Below are positions 1 to 11,283 of a stretch of 64,000 bases of DNA, piece by piece. The notes below the pieces were generated by a model that was not told where the DNA came from, ran no database searches, and saw only the letters and a program-made list of their open reading frames with translations. The translations under genes and the position numbers were made by a program. The first letter of the stretch is position 1. Each line of letters starts with the position of its first letter. This DNA comes from Entonaema liquescens (Eukaryota; Ascomycota; Sordariomycetes; Xylariales; Xylariaceae), in contig CADCSX010000006.1 of the NCBI GenBank assembly GCA_902805475.1, forward strand, positions 1,302,001-1,366,000, given 5' to 3'.

Positions 1-382
1 CGACTTCAGTCGTCATGGCGCATTCAACCACGTTTCCTCCACATAAGAGGCCACACCTAACACATTTGCAGAGATCAAGTCACCGTCGACATCGGGATAT
101 TATGAAGCAGAAAAGACCTCATTCATTTGAGGCTTAGTTGTATTTCCCTAATGCTGAAACCAGGCCAAGCCGGGCCAACCCTATCTGCATTTTTAAGTTC
201 TCGTATCCGTGAGAACTAATGACCTTTCCTTAATACCATAAACGCCAAACCCATCGATTAAACCGCTTAATGTCATGATCAAAATAGACCAACAACACCT
301 ATCTTATGCAATAATTCCTGTGGAAACTAGTCCCCTTGATCCTCCCCATTGGATCTAGTAGTAGTAGCCGGCCTTCCTAGTT
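1..382. other. Flank downstream of INCENP
   Basis: No gene, RNA or repeat recognised. It would contain the INCENP 3' UTR and terminator (minus strand). Confidence 0.5.
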
Positions 383-3300
383 TTATACCATATCTCGGCT
401 CATTTCATAGCTCCATCCGCCATCCCTTCTTATCTTGTCTCGTGCCGCAAGATCTTTCCGGATATCTTCCTCTGTTAGCCTGTCCGAACCGCTCCAGTTG
501 GCACTTGAAGTTCGAGCGCGGAACTTGTGGAACCGATCCTTGCTCTTGGCGAAGACCTCCTCCATATTCAAGGGACCTGGTGCACCAAAGACTTGGAAAG
601 GATCTTTGGACTCCTGTTCCACAAGTGCCTGCCGAAGGTTCGGTGAGTCGGCCCAAGACGCAACCATGTCCTTTGCACCGTCATCGTAGTCATCATCTTC
701 GTCGTCCGTATTAATCTCTGGCAAGTCAATCAACTCGCCATTCTGGAAACGAGGAGAAGACCTCGTCGCAGACTTAGCAGCCGACTTAGCGACCTTGACT
801 CCCTGAGGTCGTGCAGGTGTCTTGTAAGATGACCCAGCCGCACTTGGATTGGGCGCAAAGGGGATGGGACCCTTGGACACCTGGGCCATGTCTAGTGGGT
901 GTGCAGTCTTGGCTTGACTGTTGTGCTGGTTTGTTACGGTAGTCTTGAACAGGTCCCTATTATTCAGCGGCACATTTGTGTATCCCGCAGAAAACATCGA
1001 CTTAGTCGGCATATCCTAATAGTCATTAGCCTCCTATCAATACATCCCGTCAAATATGAACTTACCTTTTTATAGCCACCCGATGGGCGCACAGGTGCCC
1101 CCTTCAGGCTCGGTTGTTTCTCCATCTCAACATCGTCATCGAACTCGTCAGTCATACGCATTCGCTTCGACTCTTTTGACTGGTAGCCCGTAGTGGTACG
1201 AGCAGGAGCCTGACGAGAATTCTCATCTTGTTGTAGTGGTCGTTTTGTGGGTGCCTTAGACGCATTAGACAATACCGCGTTGACTGGACGCCCGAGATCC
1301 TCTTGAGAACGCTGCAGATTTGAAGCTAAGCGGGAAGGTGGACGGGGGATAGCATCGGCACGACTGTAGTCCGGGGGACCGTTTGGCTGGCTTCTAGCCG
1401 CCGGCGGGGGGGCTCTGGTTTGCTTTGCCTTCTCAAGCATCGCTTGTCTCTGTGCATTCTTTTTAACTTCCGCTTGTAATGCGGCCTGCTTTCGCTCTTC
1501 CTCCTTCTGCCGCTCAGCATCAGCCCTCCTTTGTTGTTCTTGGCGTCTCTCCTCTTCCTGCATAGCAGCTCTCTTGCGCTCCAATTCAGCCTTCGCGTCG
1601 CGTTTACGTTGCGCTTCGCGTTCTTCCTGCTCTTTCCTTCTAGCCGCAGCTTCAAGTGCCTTTGGTCGTCCCGAAGATGACGTCGAGCTTTTAAGACTTT
1701 GTAACGATTGTTTGTGTAGTGGAAGCTGGTTGGATTTGTTTTTGCCTTGGGATTGAGAGAGTGTATCATGAAGGCTTGATGATAAAGTGCTATTGGACGG
1801 ATGATATTGCGAGTGCTGCGAGCCCATATTAACGCGGATTACGGTGGGTGCTTGTTTTGTTTTGGCCACCGGCTCCTTTCCAGGTCTGACGGGCCGCTTA
1901 ATCTCTCGACCCTTGGTAGCCGAAGGAGGTGCAACAGATCGAGGGGCCGACGGCGGTGGCATAGGATTAGGGACGTCAACCATATCAACATCGTCTGCCT
2001 GCTTCTCATCAGAGGAACTGCTGGTGGCTGCCTTTTCTTCAGCAGTAGGTTGCACCTTGGTCTTTCGCGGGCTTGGCCGTGCCGATTTTGATGCATTGCC
2101 TGGAGTTTGCAAGACTGTTTTCTTCTCCTGCTCCTTCTGAACTGCAACCTGTTTCTCCATTGCAGCAACTCTTTCTTGCTCTTGGCTGAACACACGGGCC
2201 TTCTCACGCTCCTTTTCCCGGGCTTTCTCAAGCTTTTCCATTTGCTCGGCCATCCGTCGTGCTTCTTTCGCCTCCCTTTCTTTACGCTTCTCCTCGGCCT
2301 TTTCCCGCTCTATCGAGGCCCTAGTTCTTCGAGCCTCTGGTCGTACCGGGCTACCCACGCTTTCAAGAGTCTGAGTATCTACAGCTAGACGAGATAAATC
2401 CGGATAGAGAGGCTGGACTTCCTTTCCTTTAGGAGAGGCAAGTGTATCGGTGGATGGAAAGATGTGAAGGCCTAGTCTAGTACTAGACGGCGATAAGAGT
2501 GAGGTTTTCCCCTCGGCACTAATAGCGGCGCTGCTAGCTAACAAGCCCTTAGAACCTTTGAGGATTGACGACAACTTGTTCTTGACTTGCTTTAGGGGAC
2601 TATCCTTGAAACCGCGGGACGGCGACTTTGTAGGCGTAGTAGGCCTATCCGTTTCAGGAACAGTGGCAAGGGAGGGTTAGATGCAGAAGTAGTCTTCGTA
2701 AGACTATCTCCATCAGAACTTGGAGCTTCTTGAAGCGGCAGTAAAGGAACAGATGCGGACTTGTGATGGCTAAAAGTATTGCTTGCCTGTTGTTCAGTCG
2801 GAGGGCGCTCAGGGGATTTGGATTGAGCCTGGTGAGTCTTCGGCACTGCAAAATCGCTCACTGTATCTTTACCAGATACACCTTCCATTACATCAGCAGT
2901 ATAACTCTTGGCCAGCCCAGGCCGTGGGCTCCGGAAGTCAGACGCATTCTCGGGTGAGCCAAGAGGCCCAATCCAGTCATCGTCGTCATCTTCATCCGGG
3001 AAAGCGCCCGGAGTTGTAGTCTTTTAGGCGAAGGTAACGGCTTTGCATGAGACGAAGACTGGGAGACGGGGACTGCAGCAGTTGTTGGTTGAGCAGCAGG
3101 AGGCTCAGGGATCGATTTTGAAGCTCTGGAAGTCTGTGTTTGCGCTTGGCCCAATTTGCTGATTTGGTCCTGAAGACGTTGGGTATAGGTCTTGTTATGT
3201 GTGACTGCATTATCCGGTACTGGCTGCGCTTGGGACTCTTGGGTATAGGGATCCTCGTCAATATCCATATCATCATTTTCATCGTCTGTCAGATCATGCT

Positions 3301-4503
3301 TTGCACGTCCTAGACTCTTTCCTCCGGTATGCCGGTTGTAATAACTAGTTCGATTTTGTTCTAGGTGACTAGTTCTCGAAACCCGGTTGCCTATGCTTTT
3401 ATGCGTGATTGGCTCTCTCGCAGGTAGAGAAGCAAAGTTAAGACTGCTCTTTCGAACAATAGGTCGAATGGGACTTGAGCTATCAGAAGAAGATCTCGAC
3501 GCATCTTCCTCGGGTACGGTTTCCATGGCATCTACATCTACAACATCGTCTTCAACTTCAGCGCCAAATAAGCCACCAACGGCTGAGCGCTTTGCGGACG
3601 AGGTTTGAAGTAAACTAGGTGATCGTAAGGGCGACCCCGCTGGGGTAGTACTTTCAGGAGGACCATCCATTTTATCAGACGAGGTCGCTACCGGAACGTG
3701 GGCTGTGAAATACTGTGTATCAAGATCGGCCACGTTCGTATCAACCGTAGGATTCGGTGAATGAGGAGCTGAACTAGTGTGTCCATGATGGTTGGGAGAC
3801 GTGTCAAACGCCAAATCATCCTCCTGCGCGTTCGCCTCTGGACTAAAGGGTTGTGTTACCTCGTCGTCCATTGCATCAGGATCAACATCCATCGCGTCCT
3901 GCGACTGGCTGCCATGGTACCCGGAGTCGACAATAGATACTGGTTTGGCTGAAGGCGCGTGTTTTGGAGATGCCACACGCTTCAATGGACTCTCTGTCGC
4001 AGTCACCTTGGGAGGGGATGGCTGGGGGTCTGCAGCAATTTCAATCCTGGGCGTGTTACTTCGGTTCACACTGGGCATAACAAAAGGGTTCGGGGCCCCC
4101 TTGGGTGTGGAGGAAAAGATGTTGGAGAGCGGCTAAGAAGTGTTAGTATTGATATCGCGTAGGTTTGGCGAAGAGACTCACGACACGAGCTTCTCCCGCG
4201 TTTATTTTTCGGATCGTTCGAGGAGTCTTGCCTCGTAATTTTCCTGGTGTTTTAAATATCTCTGCAACGCTACTATCATAATAGTTAGCACCAGAGGGTT
4301 CGTGTGGGATCCTGAGCATCTACGCACATTTGATTTTCGCTGAAGATCTCGGCCATATGCTCATTCAACCAGTCGAAGTCGTTTCTAGCGGAGAAAGAGA
4401 ATTCCTCAACCTCTGACTGTTCAATCTGCAGAGCAGATGACCTCTCTTCCGAAATCCATGGCGCGGAGCCAACCGGCAGACGCGCCCCTCGTGGTCCGAC
4501 CAT
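383..4503 (-). CDS. INCENP: INCENP/Sli15-like inner centromere protein (two apparent frameshifts)
   Basis: Scaffold subunit of the chromosomal passenger complex, which localises and activates Aurora kinase at centromeres and the spindle. Four exons: 4328-4503, 4182-4272, 1066-4132 and 383-1015, with GT..AG borders. The N-terminus carries a TPGKLRGK-type basic patch. The middle is disordered and acidic, followed by a long charged coiled-coil rich in EKARE/KRKEEE runs. The C-terminus is a clear IN-box: WADSPNLRQALVEQ, then QVFGAPGPLNMEEVF and RTSSANW, the Aurora-binding signature. The exon lengths sum to 3967 nt, two short of a multiple of three. The frame must move once at about 3022-3026 (the continuing frame has a TAA just upstream) and once at about 2668-2678. 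Each is repaired by one extra base in a short homopolymer, giving about 1322 aa. The IN-box gives the family call; the rest is low-complexity and could not identify it alone. Confidence 0.85.
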
Positions 4504-5113
4504 CGTGAATATGTCGAGAAACGCGTCAAATTAGGCCAGACCGCGTGCGATTTCTCGGTAAAATGCGACAAGAAAACAATTAAGATGAGTGTCGTTCAAT
4601 TAAGCATTATTTTGAAGACGAAGACAAAAAATGATGTCGTTTGAAGTTTAAGACGCGCGAGTTCGGGCGCGAGTTTTGACGATTTGAGATGTGAGATGGT
4701 TAATAGATAGAGTTGACAAGGTAAAAAAAGAGTGAATACGCAGATACGTCCAAGTTGAAGGTAGGGATTGTGGGTGGCGGTATCGATTGCCGGCAGATCA
4801 TTGGTCATAAGCGAAGTGGGTGTAAACATAGGAGCTTGGACCATTACCGCATTTAGTGGGTTACACCGCGGGGAATCTCTCTTTTTCAATGCTTCTTTAC
4901 CCCAATAACCCCCCAATAACCCCCCAAATGATGGACTGTAAGCTTTGAACGTTTCTATTCTTAACCAACTATTTTCATTCGCAATCATCCATCCCAGGTA
5001 TAATTAATTCAGGTACCTAGGGTATTATGACATATATACAGGTTCAACATATTTGATTCTCCCAACGTCAAGGAAGAATAACTATATGCAATTAAATAGC
5101 AATACCATTTAAA
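4504..5113. other. Intergenic, INCENP promoter side
   Basis: Contains an ACGCGT hexamer at 4521-4526 about 18 bp before the INCENP ATG, GCGCGAG-like elements near 4650-4675, and a C-rich CCCCAATAAC tandem at about 4899-4925. A 130-codon minus-strand open frame here has no coding character that I trust. Confidence 0.5.
4899..4925. repeat. CCCCAATAAC-type short tandem repeat
   Basis: Nearly three copies of a 10-11 bp unit in the INCENP upstream region. Confidence 0.6.
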
Positions 5114-6775
5114 TCATACCATCAACCGACCTATCCCTAAATCATCTTCATTCTCAAGATCAACAACATCATCAGCATATTCTTCTCCAGGGGCAGGAAT
5201 CTCGTCCCAGTCCGGCATTTCCTCTACCTTAGGACCATACCAAGAACGATCTCTCGTATACTCATCCGCATCGCCGCCTCTCAGATCAGCAGCGTCCATC
5301 TCCTCGCCTAGCTTAACCCAGCTCCAGAAATTCAAGTTCGTCTTATCCTTGATCTCCTCGCCTCGGAGGGCCTGGTAGTCGCCATATTCCTCCTCGTCCT
5401 CGTCAACCTCACCAACTTCCTCCACGACGAACTTGGATCCAGTCGACGGCCCGAAGCCGTACGGGAACCACTTCGTTGCCCGGGCGAAAACAGCGGCTTT
5501 CTCGCGCTGCACGTCGCCCGGCCAACGAACGCCTTGTAAGAGCTTTGGATGTCTCGCCTGGTTTGTCGGAACGAAGCTCTGCGGATCACTCGGTAGCTCT
5601 TCAAAGTGCTCGTAATTGTCATGGCCCCAGTCTATATGTATCACATATACCGGGAGTATCTGCGCGCTGTCGAACACGATGTACTCGAGCCCTCGATTGG
5701 AGATGTGGGAATCCGCCCCAGGATAGGCCTGGCTTTGATTCCTCCAATTATCGGCGCGGTCAACATCGGCCGGACGGCCCATGATCGTCGCGCATACGAA
5801 AAGCTTGATCCCGAAGTACTCGTTTGGTTTAGTAGGTTGACATGCGTTTCCCGTGTAGCTCAGTGAAAAGTCTGCATTTGGTGAGCTGTAAATTCCCCTG
5901 CCGTACGTTGAGCCGCAGCGAACCCCGTGCGCCGCGTTCGTGCCCGGGTTCTTCTGGCCGGGTTTGAGGAATCCGTAGCGTACTATAGACGGTACAAGCT
6001 GTCTTTGAGTCCCGTGGAAAGTCATCTTTGGCTGCACCATATGATCTATATACACCTCTTTCCTTTTGGTGTGGTGTAAGCTAGCAGGCACACAACTGTG
6101 AAGTGTTACTATGGAGTATTCTGACAGCCTTTCTCTTATTTCCATCTGCTTCTTATAAAATCTACTAGCTAGGTCAGATCTTATGACTTCCTCTACGTGG
6201 AGGACTCTGTAACAGGAGGGAATCTGTGCACATATTTCCTGAGGGGTTTGTTGTAAGAAATGGTATGCCGTCTCGCTGGACGTCATTATCGAACTCGCTG
6301 GTTTTTCCTCAAATGGGAGGAGATGTGACTTGACACGAGCTTTTGGCTTCTTCACGGCCGTCTTGCGCCATGAATTCAAATATGTCCTTGTCGCTTTGGC
6401 AAGCTCATGGACCGCCATAGTTGGCTCGAAGGCACCATACGCACACTCTCCCCGACTATTCCATCTTGAGATATTGTTAGTAACTGCTGCAGCTGCTGTA
6501 ATCCGTCTCAGCTCCGTGCGAAGTTCAATTACTGATTCCCGTGATAATTCGTAACTCTCGAGCTCCCAAGTAATAGATGCGGCTGGATACAAGGGTTCAG
6601 GGGTAACGTGCAACTCCAACTCGTCGTACTTAAACACAATCTCCTCATCTAGAGGTCGCGTCATTTGTTCGCTATTGTCCAGAAACCCATCTCTGATGAG
6701 TTCATCAACTTCAAAGTCGCGTAAGAGAGATAACTCGACGAGGTCATCCTCGCTTATTTCAGTAGCGCTAGGCAT
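5114..6775 (-). CDS. PARP catalytic-domain protein with RWD-like N-terminus
   Basis: Single-exon 553-aa protein. The core at residues 245-385 is a poly/mono-ADP-ribosyltransferase fold. The usual H-Y-E triad appears complete: His254 in TFHGTQ, Tyr296 in GRGIYSSPN and Glu364 in GLEYIVFDSAQILPVYV, which matches the EYIVYD segment of PARPs. Residues 10-135 have the spacing of an RWD/ubiquitin-conjugating-like domain (YP..P..W), but this is weak. The tail after residue 430 is acidic (VGEVDEDEEEYGD) and ends in a DWDEIP-rich disordered region. There is no signal peptide or membrane segment, so it is probably nucleo-cytoplasmic. ADP-ribose transfer is inferred from family residues; target and chain length cannot be read from sequence. 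It differs from canonical PARP1 in lacking zinc fingers, BRCT and WGR. Confidence 0.8.
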   Translation of the reverse strand: MPSATEISEDDLVELSLLRDFEVDELIRDGFLDNSEQMTRPLDEEIVFKYDELELHVTPEPLYPAASITWELESYELSRESVIELRTELRRITAAAAVTNNISRWNSRGECAYGAFEPTMAVHELAKATRTYLNSWRKTAVKKPKARVKSHLLPFEEKPASSIMTSSETAYHFLQQTPQEICAQIPSCYRVLHVEEVIRSDLASRFYKKQMEIRERLSEYSIVTLHSCVPASLHHTKRKEVYIDHMVQPKMTFHGTQRQLVPSIVRYGFLKPGQKNPGTNAAHGVRCGSTYGRGIYSSPNADFSLSYTGNACQPTKPNEYFGIKLFVCATIMGRPADVDRADNWRNQSQAYPGADSHISNRGLEYIVFDSAQILPVYVIHIDWGHDNYEHFEELPSDPQSFVPTNQARHPKLLQGVRWPGDVQREKAAVFARATKWFPYGFGPSTGSKFVVEEVGEVDEDEEEYGDYQALRGEEIKDKTNLNFWSWVKLGEEMDAADLRGGDADEYTRDRSWYGPKVEEMPDWDEIPAPGEEYADDVVDLENEDDLGIGRLMV

Positions 6776-7582
6776 TGGTACTCGCCGGGTCCTTTCGAGA
6801 TATGTTTTTCAAGCAAACAATTTAAAATCCGGTTTCCTGATCTCGATGTCTCTTGAGAGGAGCTTCTTAAAAAGTAATATGAAAGGAATATAAGCTTTCT
6901 TACCAATCCGACACGAACTTACTCTTTCAATTAAACAGCCAGTTTGCTACCTTTTATCATCCCAGAGGCGCGGCGAAGCCGCCTAACGATGGATCTAACC
7001 CCATTGACTCATTGCGGTGAGTGGCTCAATTTTTGATTTATTTGCTTTGAACCAACATCCGCACTTTGGTATCATACAAGGTACCTACGGTGCGTATAGT
7101 AAAGATCAACACTTAGTAGGTCACCGCCAGCTGTGAGTCAAAATGATATCATCTTGATTAGATCAAAGAGCTGAAGATGAGGCTCTACATAATCAACCTA
7201 CTAATACTGAAACAGTTTAGTGAGTAACTGTTAATTACCAGGTGAGTAATAAAGACTTATGATTTAAACATGGGGATGGGGGAAATAGGCTTGATTGCGG
7301 ATATAGTCTTACTTCAAGGGTTCAAAATTTGGATCAGTATAGGAAAACGTGGAGAAATGCAACCATACGAACGGGAGACCCGCCGAATACAGATATGGCC
7401 GCCGCCTGTTTGCATGGCTACCTGGTTCGATGATCATTCAGTCACACGATATGAACCGGCTATAATATCTCTCCAGGTAAGTTCACATAAACAACGCGTT
7501 TAGTTTCCTGTAAAACTCCATCTCCCAGTAACTATGTAATCCGAGGGAAGAAAGCGAGCCGATTGTTGGACACAAACAAACG
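6776..7582. other. Intergenic between PARP-domain and SRPBCC genes
   Basis: Divergent promoter region, AT-rich, with a GGTACCTACGG element near 7079. The leader just before 7583 is A/C-rich, as is usual before fungal starts. No further gene seen. Confidence 0.5.
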
Positions 7583-8221
7583 ATGTTCTGGTTCCCATCC
7601 CTCCTCGTCGCGCTCAGTGCTGCGCCGCTTGCCACTCCAGCCTCCCTCGTAAGCCGGCAACCCGACTACGGCTCCTTACACTGCCCTGAAGATCCCATAT
7701 CCACCCTAGTGACGCCCACATACGGCACTAAAGAAGCAATATTCACCATTTGCACCGAACTCGTGCTTAATACCGGGCCGCTGACCGCCTACAACGCGAT
7801 TCTGGACTTCAAGTCGTATCCACAATGGAACTCGTTCATAATCGACGTAGCTCTCCCGGACAACGTCACGTCGACTCCCGATGATATATACGTTGGCATG
7901 GCAATGCAATTCACTTCAAATGGCTTGATTGGTAGCCTCAACACTACCAGCACAGAGGTCATTAGCTTGTTTGACCCGTCCGGTGCTGAAGGCTATCTCA
8001 TGAACGCGTGGCATTACGACGATGGCATAGGCGGTGTCGGATCGCGAGCGGAGCATCCCAATATCTTTGTGGACCTGGGGAACGGCTCAACACGATACCT
8101 TTCTTACGAGACGTATTACGCGGGTTTAACCACGGGCACGATAGCTTTACTAAAGTTACAGCTACAGCATCAATGGGATATCCAAGCCCAAGACCTGAAG
8201 GCATACGTTGAAAGCCTCTAA
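7583..8221 (+). CDS. Secreted SRPBCC/polyketide-cyclase-like protein
   Basis: Single-exon 212-aa protein. Residues 1-20 form a signal peptide with a hydrophobic core (LLVALSAAPLATPAS), followed by a possible Kex2-like SR site. The mature part resembles the START/Bet v 1-like SRPBCC fold: an ICTELVLNTGPLTAYNAILD opening helix, then the diagnostic FKSYPQWNSFI motif (residues about 76-87), beta strands and a long C-terminal amphipathic helix. N-glycosylation sequons (NVT, NTT, NGS) agree with secretion. Two cysteines in the mature protein could form one disulfide. Members of this fold bind hydrophobic ligands, but the ligand is unknown. The start is chosen because the signal peptide begins there, preceded by an A-rich leader. 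It stands alone, with no neighbour on the same strand within 6 kb. Confidence 0.75.
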   Translation: MFWFPSLLVALSAAPLATPASLVSRQPDYGSLHCPEDPISTLVTPTYGTKEAIFTICTELVLNTGPLTAYNAILDFKSYPQWNSFIIDVALPDNVTSTPDDIYVGMAMQFTSNGLIGSLNTTSTEVISLFDPSGAEGYLMNAWHYDDGIGGVGSRAEHPNIFVDLGNGSTRYLSYETYYAGLTTGTIALLKLQLQHQWDIQAQDLKAYVESL

Positions 8222-8599
8222 ATTCTATCGTGGCACCAGGTTGCGAGGAATATCCCAGGCATATAATCTACAATTAATTTACTATAACTTACCTTGGAAT
8301 AATTAAGTGAGCCGTTGGACTCACATCTATAGCTTCACTCTACACATCACAATTGACTTAGAGGAAACCAGTGGAATGGATTCGAAAATCCTATATTGAT
8401 AAATCAAAGCCTGTCTGCCGACTTAGGCATTTGCTGCGCCCGTGACTACCAAACAAGAAAGCCATATGTTGCCCGCAATCAACCATGCCCCCTGGGTTGT
8501 GCATTCCGTGAAAACTAACGCCACCCTGTTTGTAGGCTCGTTGCGCCTTGCATACTGCTTAATATCACAGACAACTACCTTCCCTCCCGGTTCTTCCAT
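8222..8599. other. Convergent intergenic, SRPBCC/NOT2
   Basis: Holds the 3' ends of both convergent genes. Nothing else recognised. Confidence 0.5.
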
Positions 8600-11283
8600 T
8601 CATGGCAAAGTAGCGTTACTGGTCTCCAAATCCGCATAGTGGAGTGTAAGCGTACGCTGTAGGTTATGTTAATAGACGCATTTCAGAAATCAAAGTTATT
8701 GCCATGTCTCTACTTACACGTTCTTTACGCCAGTCTGTCGTGTTCCAGATGATGTAGTAGCCTTCTTCATGCTGAGTGCTGAGAATTCGGGGTTGCATTA
8801 GTTCGTCTTTGGTCAACCAAATCTTCAGCTTCTTGTGCCACCGCCAGGCGCGGTTATAGCTAGGAATTGTCAGTATCCCAAAGTCACCAGGTTAATGGGC
8901 TTATGTCCTACAGTTCATGGGCAGCAAGATGTTGCTTCACATCTCCAGGACAGCTGTAAAAGATCCACATCAAAGTTTCCTCGTTGAAGTTGCTGATCTT
9001 GTTCTCTAGAGGCTGTACGTTATTCACGTTATAGCACTCTGGCAGTCGGAAATCGGGAATCGCTGGTCGGGGAATGGAATCATTGTAGAGCGAGTATATT
9101 TGCGTTGACAGTAGCCTATGATGGTATCAGTAAAAACACGAAAGAAGCAAGAAGAAACGAGAAACTCACTGAGGCGACGTAAAATCCACTCCTAATGTTG
9201 TCGGGTCTAAACCCGTAACAGCTGCATTGTAGTCGGGATAGTTGTTCATCAGGGTGCGAAGGCCCTTCAGCCCCCACTTATCAATAGGTGCCATTCCTGC
9301 TAAAGGATCATGTGCCGATGGAGATTGATCGTCCTTCTGATCGCCATTCTTGTTCGAGGAAGCGTCGTTGCTACCTATAGCACCGATGGCACCAAGCGGG
9401 TTCGAAGCTGCCGGATCTTGTGCAGATGACTGGGAAACTAAGCTGTCCTGGAAACCAGGAGGCTTTTGGCGGGCCTCATCGTTGCTGCCAGTTCCGGTAC
9501 CTCTGATATCTTGCGGTCGCGAAGAGCCTGTAACCCTATTAATGTACTGCGACACGGCGACAAAAGAAAAACATTTTATGGGGTCAACATACCTGTAGCG
9601 GTAGATCCGTCTGGCGAACGAACATCCGTTGTTCGGTTGTTGGCGGATAATGCATTGAGCAGGCCATTTCCCGATCTAGGACCTTGTAGGGAACCAGGAG
9701 CGGCGCTTCCTTGAGCACCAAATCCAAGAGTCGACATTAGATTCGATCCACGCTCCTGTCCGATATCTCCGTTGCCGTTTCTGATACTGCTATTATTCAG
9801 AGGTGGAAACTCGTCAATGCTGTTAGGTTGAGGTTGCGATGACTGCGCCACGCTATTCTGGCTCCCAAATCGATATTGGCCTTGGCTAGAGCTCATTCTT
9901 GAAGGTGAGAAGAAATCGTCCTGTTGTGCGTGTTGAGAGGACAGTGGGGTAGGTTGCTGGTTCCTCTGTATTGTTCCACTCATACCTCTTGATGTTCCTG
10001 TCGACCATAAAGAACTAGCACCTGCGCTTTGTAATTGAGAGTTGTTCGAGAGTGACGGAAATTCGCTGCTAGAAAAATTAGTTTCAAAGGGTGAAATATG
10101 ATTTCATGACGGTAGAGGAATTTCAATATAATTAGTGTTCAAGTTCAGCATAACAAGGAAAAATGATGTTTGTTTACCGGCTGGTACGATCTGGAGAAGA
10201 ACTGGTTTTGGGCAAGCTGCTTTGATCTGTTCGTCCAGCAATAGTGGCATAGGATAAGTTGACATCTGGAACTACCAGGGACGGCTGGACAGTAGGAGTA
10301 GTAGGACGTGGAGTCCTGGTCTTAAGGATAAGTCTTGGCTTTCTCGCCTTATGACCTGGCGATAAAGACGCCATACCGTCCGCCGATCCAAGCTGAATGA
10401 AGCGATAGACAGGAGTGCGGGAAGAAACGGCGGGTGAAATGAATGTTCGTGCTTGAGCGCCAAAATTTGGTGGTCAAGTAAAAAAGAGTGCACGGTGGCA
10501 GTAACGGCAGTAGCAGAGCTAAGGTGAAAAAAAAAAAAATACCTACGAGAGGTCCAAAGGCGTTGCTGGTTGCGAACCGCTTAAACTTTGAGCAAAACTG
10601 AGGTTTCCTCCTAGTTGCCTCGACGACGTTTGCAGACCTGCACCACCCATAGGAACACCACCAAACGCCCATCCGGCTCCGTTATTCGCTTTTTTATGCG
10701 ACAAAACATCAGCTTCGGATCCAGCAATTACTAACACCTTGATCCCACGATCATACCTAGTTTCCCATTCGGTAACCTATTAGACACTGTTCTACCTGGT
10801 TGTTGGGGTTGTTGCTGGCTTCCGAAACCAGTCGGCATCCCTCGAAGGGATTGTGGCACAGCTCCTGAAGATGTTCAGTATTAGCCAAGTGTACGAAATA
10901 TGTTTATGAGGCACAATAAGTAAGATAGAGAGTGTTTGTTAATTCATGGCAGGAGGTATATCTATCTGTTATAGATCTATCACAGAATAGTTGCTTGGGG
11001 GTCTCCTCGCTCCTCTAGACGAGGCTGACATTTCGAGAAGGCTGAGGGTTAGAAAGACATAGCAGAGGCTACCTTCCCGTACCCTACCCGTTACACTATG
11101 ACAGCCAATGACCTGATTTATATATTATACGGTTGGGAAGCGGGATATATAGAGGCGGTCGAGAAAAATCGGAGGCTGGATGACGGAGCGCGACAACGAC
11201 GTGGTCGACATCACGATTCAAGGCAAACAGGCGGGGCACGCGAGGCAGAGGGAAAGAGGGTCGGCACTACCTGTTCGATTCAT
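8600..11283 (-). CDS. NOT2: CCR4-NOT complex subunit NOT2 (Cdc36 family)
   Basis: Scaffold subunit of the CCR4-NOT deadenylase complex, which binds NOT1 and NOT3/5 and represses transcription and mRNA stability. Eight coding exons: 11271-11283, 10757-10864, 10547-10688, 9593-10065, 9170-9527, 8912-9115, 8718-8859 and 8600-8656; total 1497 nt, 498 aa, in frame. The N-terminal half is Gln/Ser-rich and disordered, with the fungal NOT2 signatures GGWAFGG-like, FAQSLSGSQPATPLDLS, EFPSLSN and NLMSTLGFGAQG. DKWGLKGLRTLMNNYPDY is followed by the C-terminal NOT-box (LLSTQIYSLYND to WHKKLKIWLTKDE and EGYYIIWN). The start is inferred: a 13-nt exon encoding MNRT spliced over a 406-nt intron gives MNRTGAVPQSLRGMP, the expected N-terminus. 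An in-frame ATG at 10838 is the fallback. The 481-nt intron 10066-10546 is long for this window. Confidence 0.9.
10178..10374 (-). other. Possible alternative first exon of NOT2
   Basis: Inside the 481-nt intron of NOT2 lies an ATG-initiated open frame of 66 codons (MASLSPGHKARKPRL onward). It ends exactly at a good donor, CG followed by GTAAAC. Splicing from this donor to the acceptor before 10065 keeps the NOT2 frame (phase 2) and gives ..SPDRTSREFPSLSNN. It could encode an isoform with a basic Pro/Thr/Ser-rich N-terminus in place of the usual 84 residues. No transcript evidence is available; chance is possible. Confidence 0.35.

Noticed and set aside
4596..4988. 130-codon minus-strand open frame between INCENP and the PARP-domain gene
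   Set aside because: No domain, low-complexity overlap and poor composition; it lies in the INCENP promoter region.
7415..7440. GGTTCGAT as a tRNA T-loop
   Set aside because: Flanking bases cannot form a T-stem or acceptor stem.
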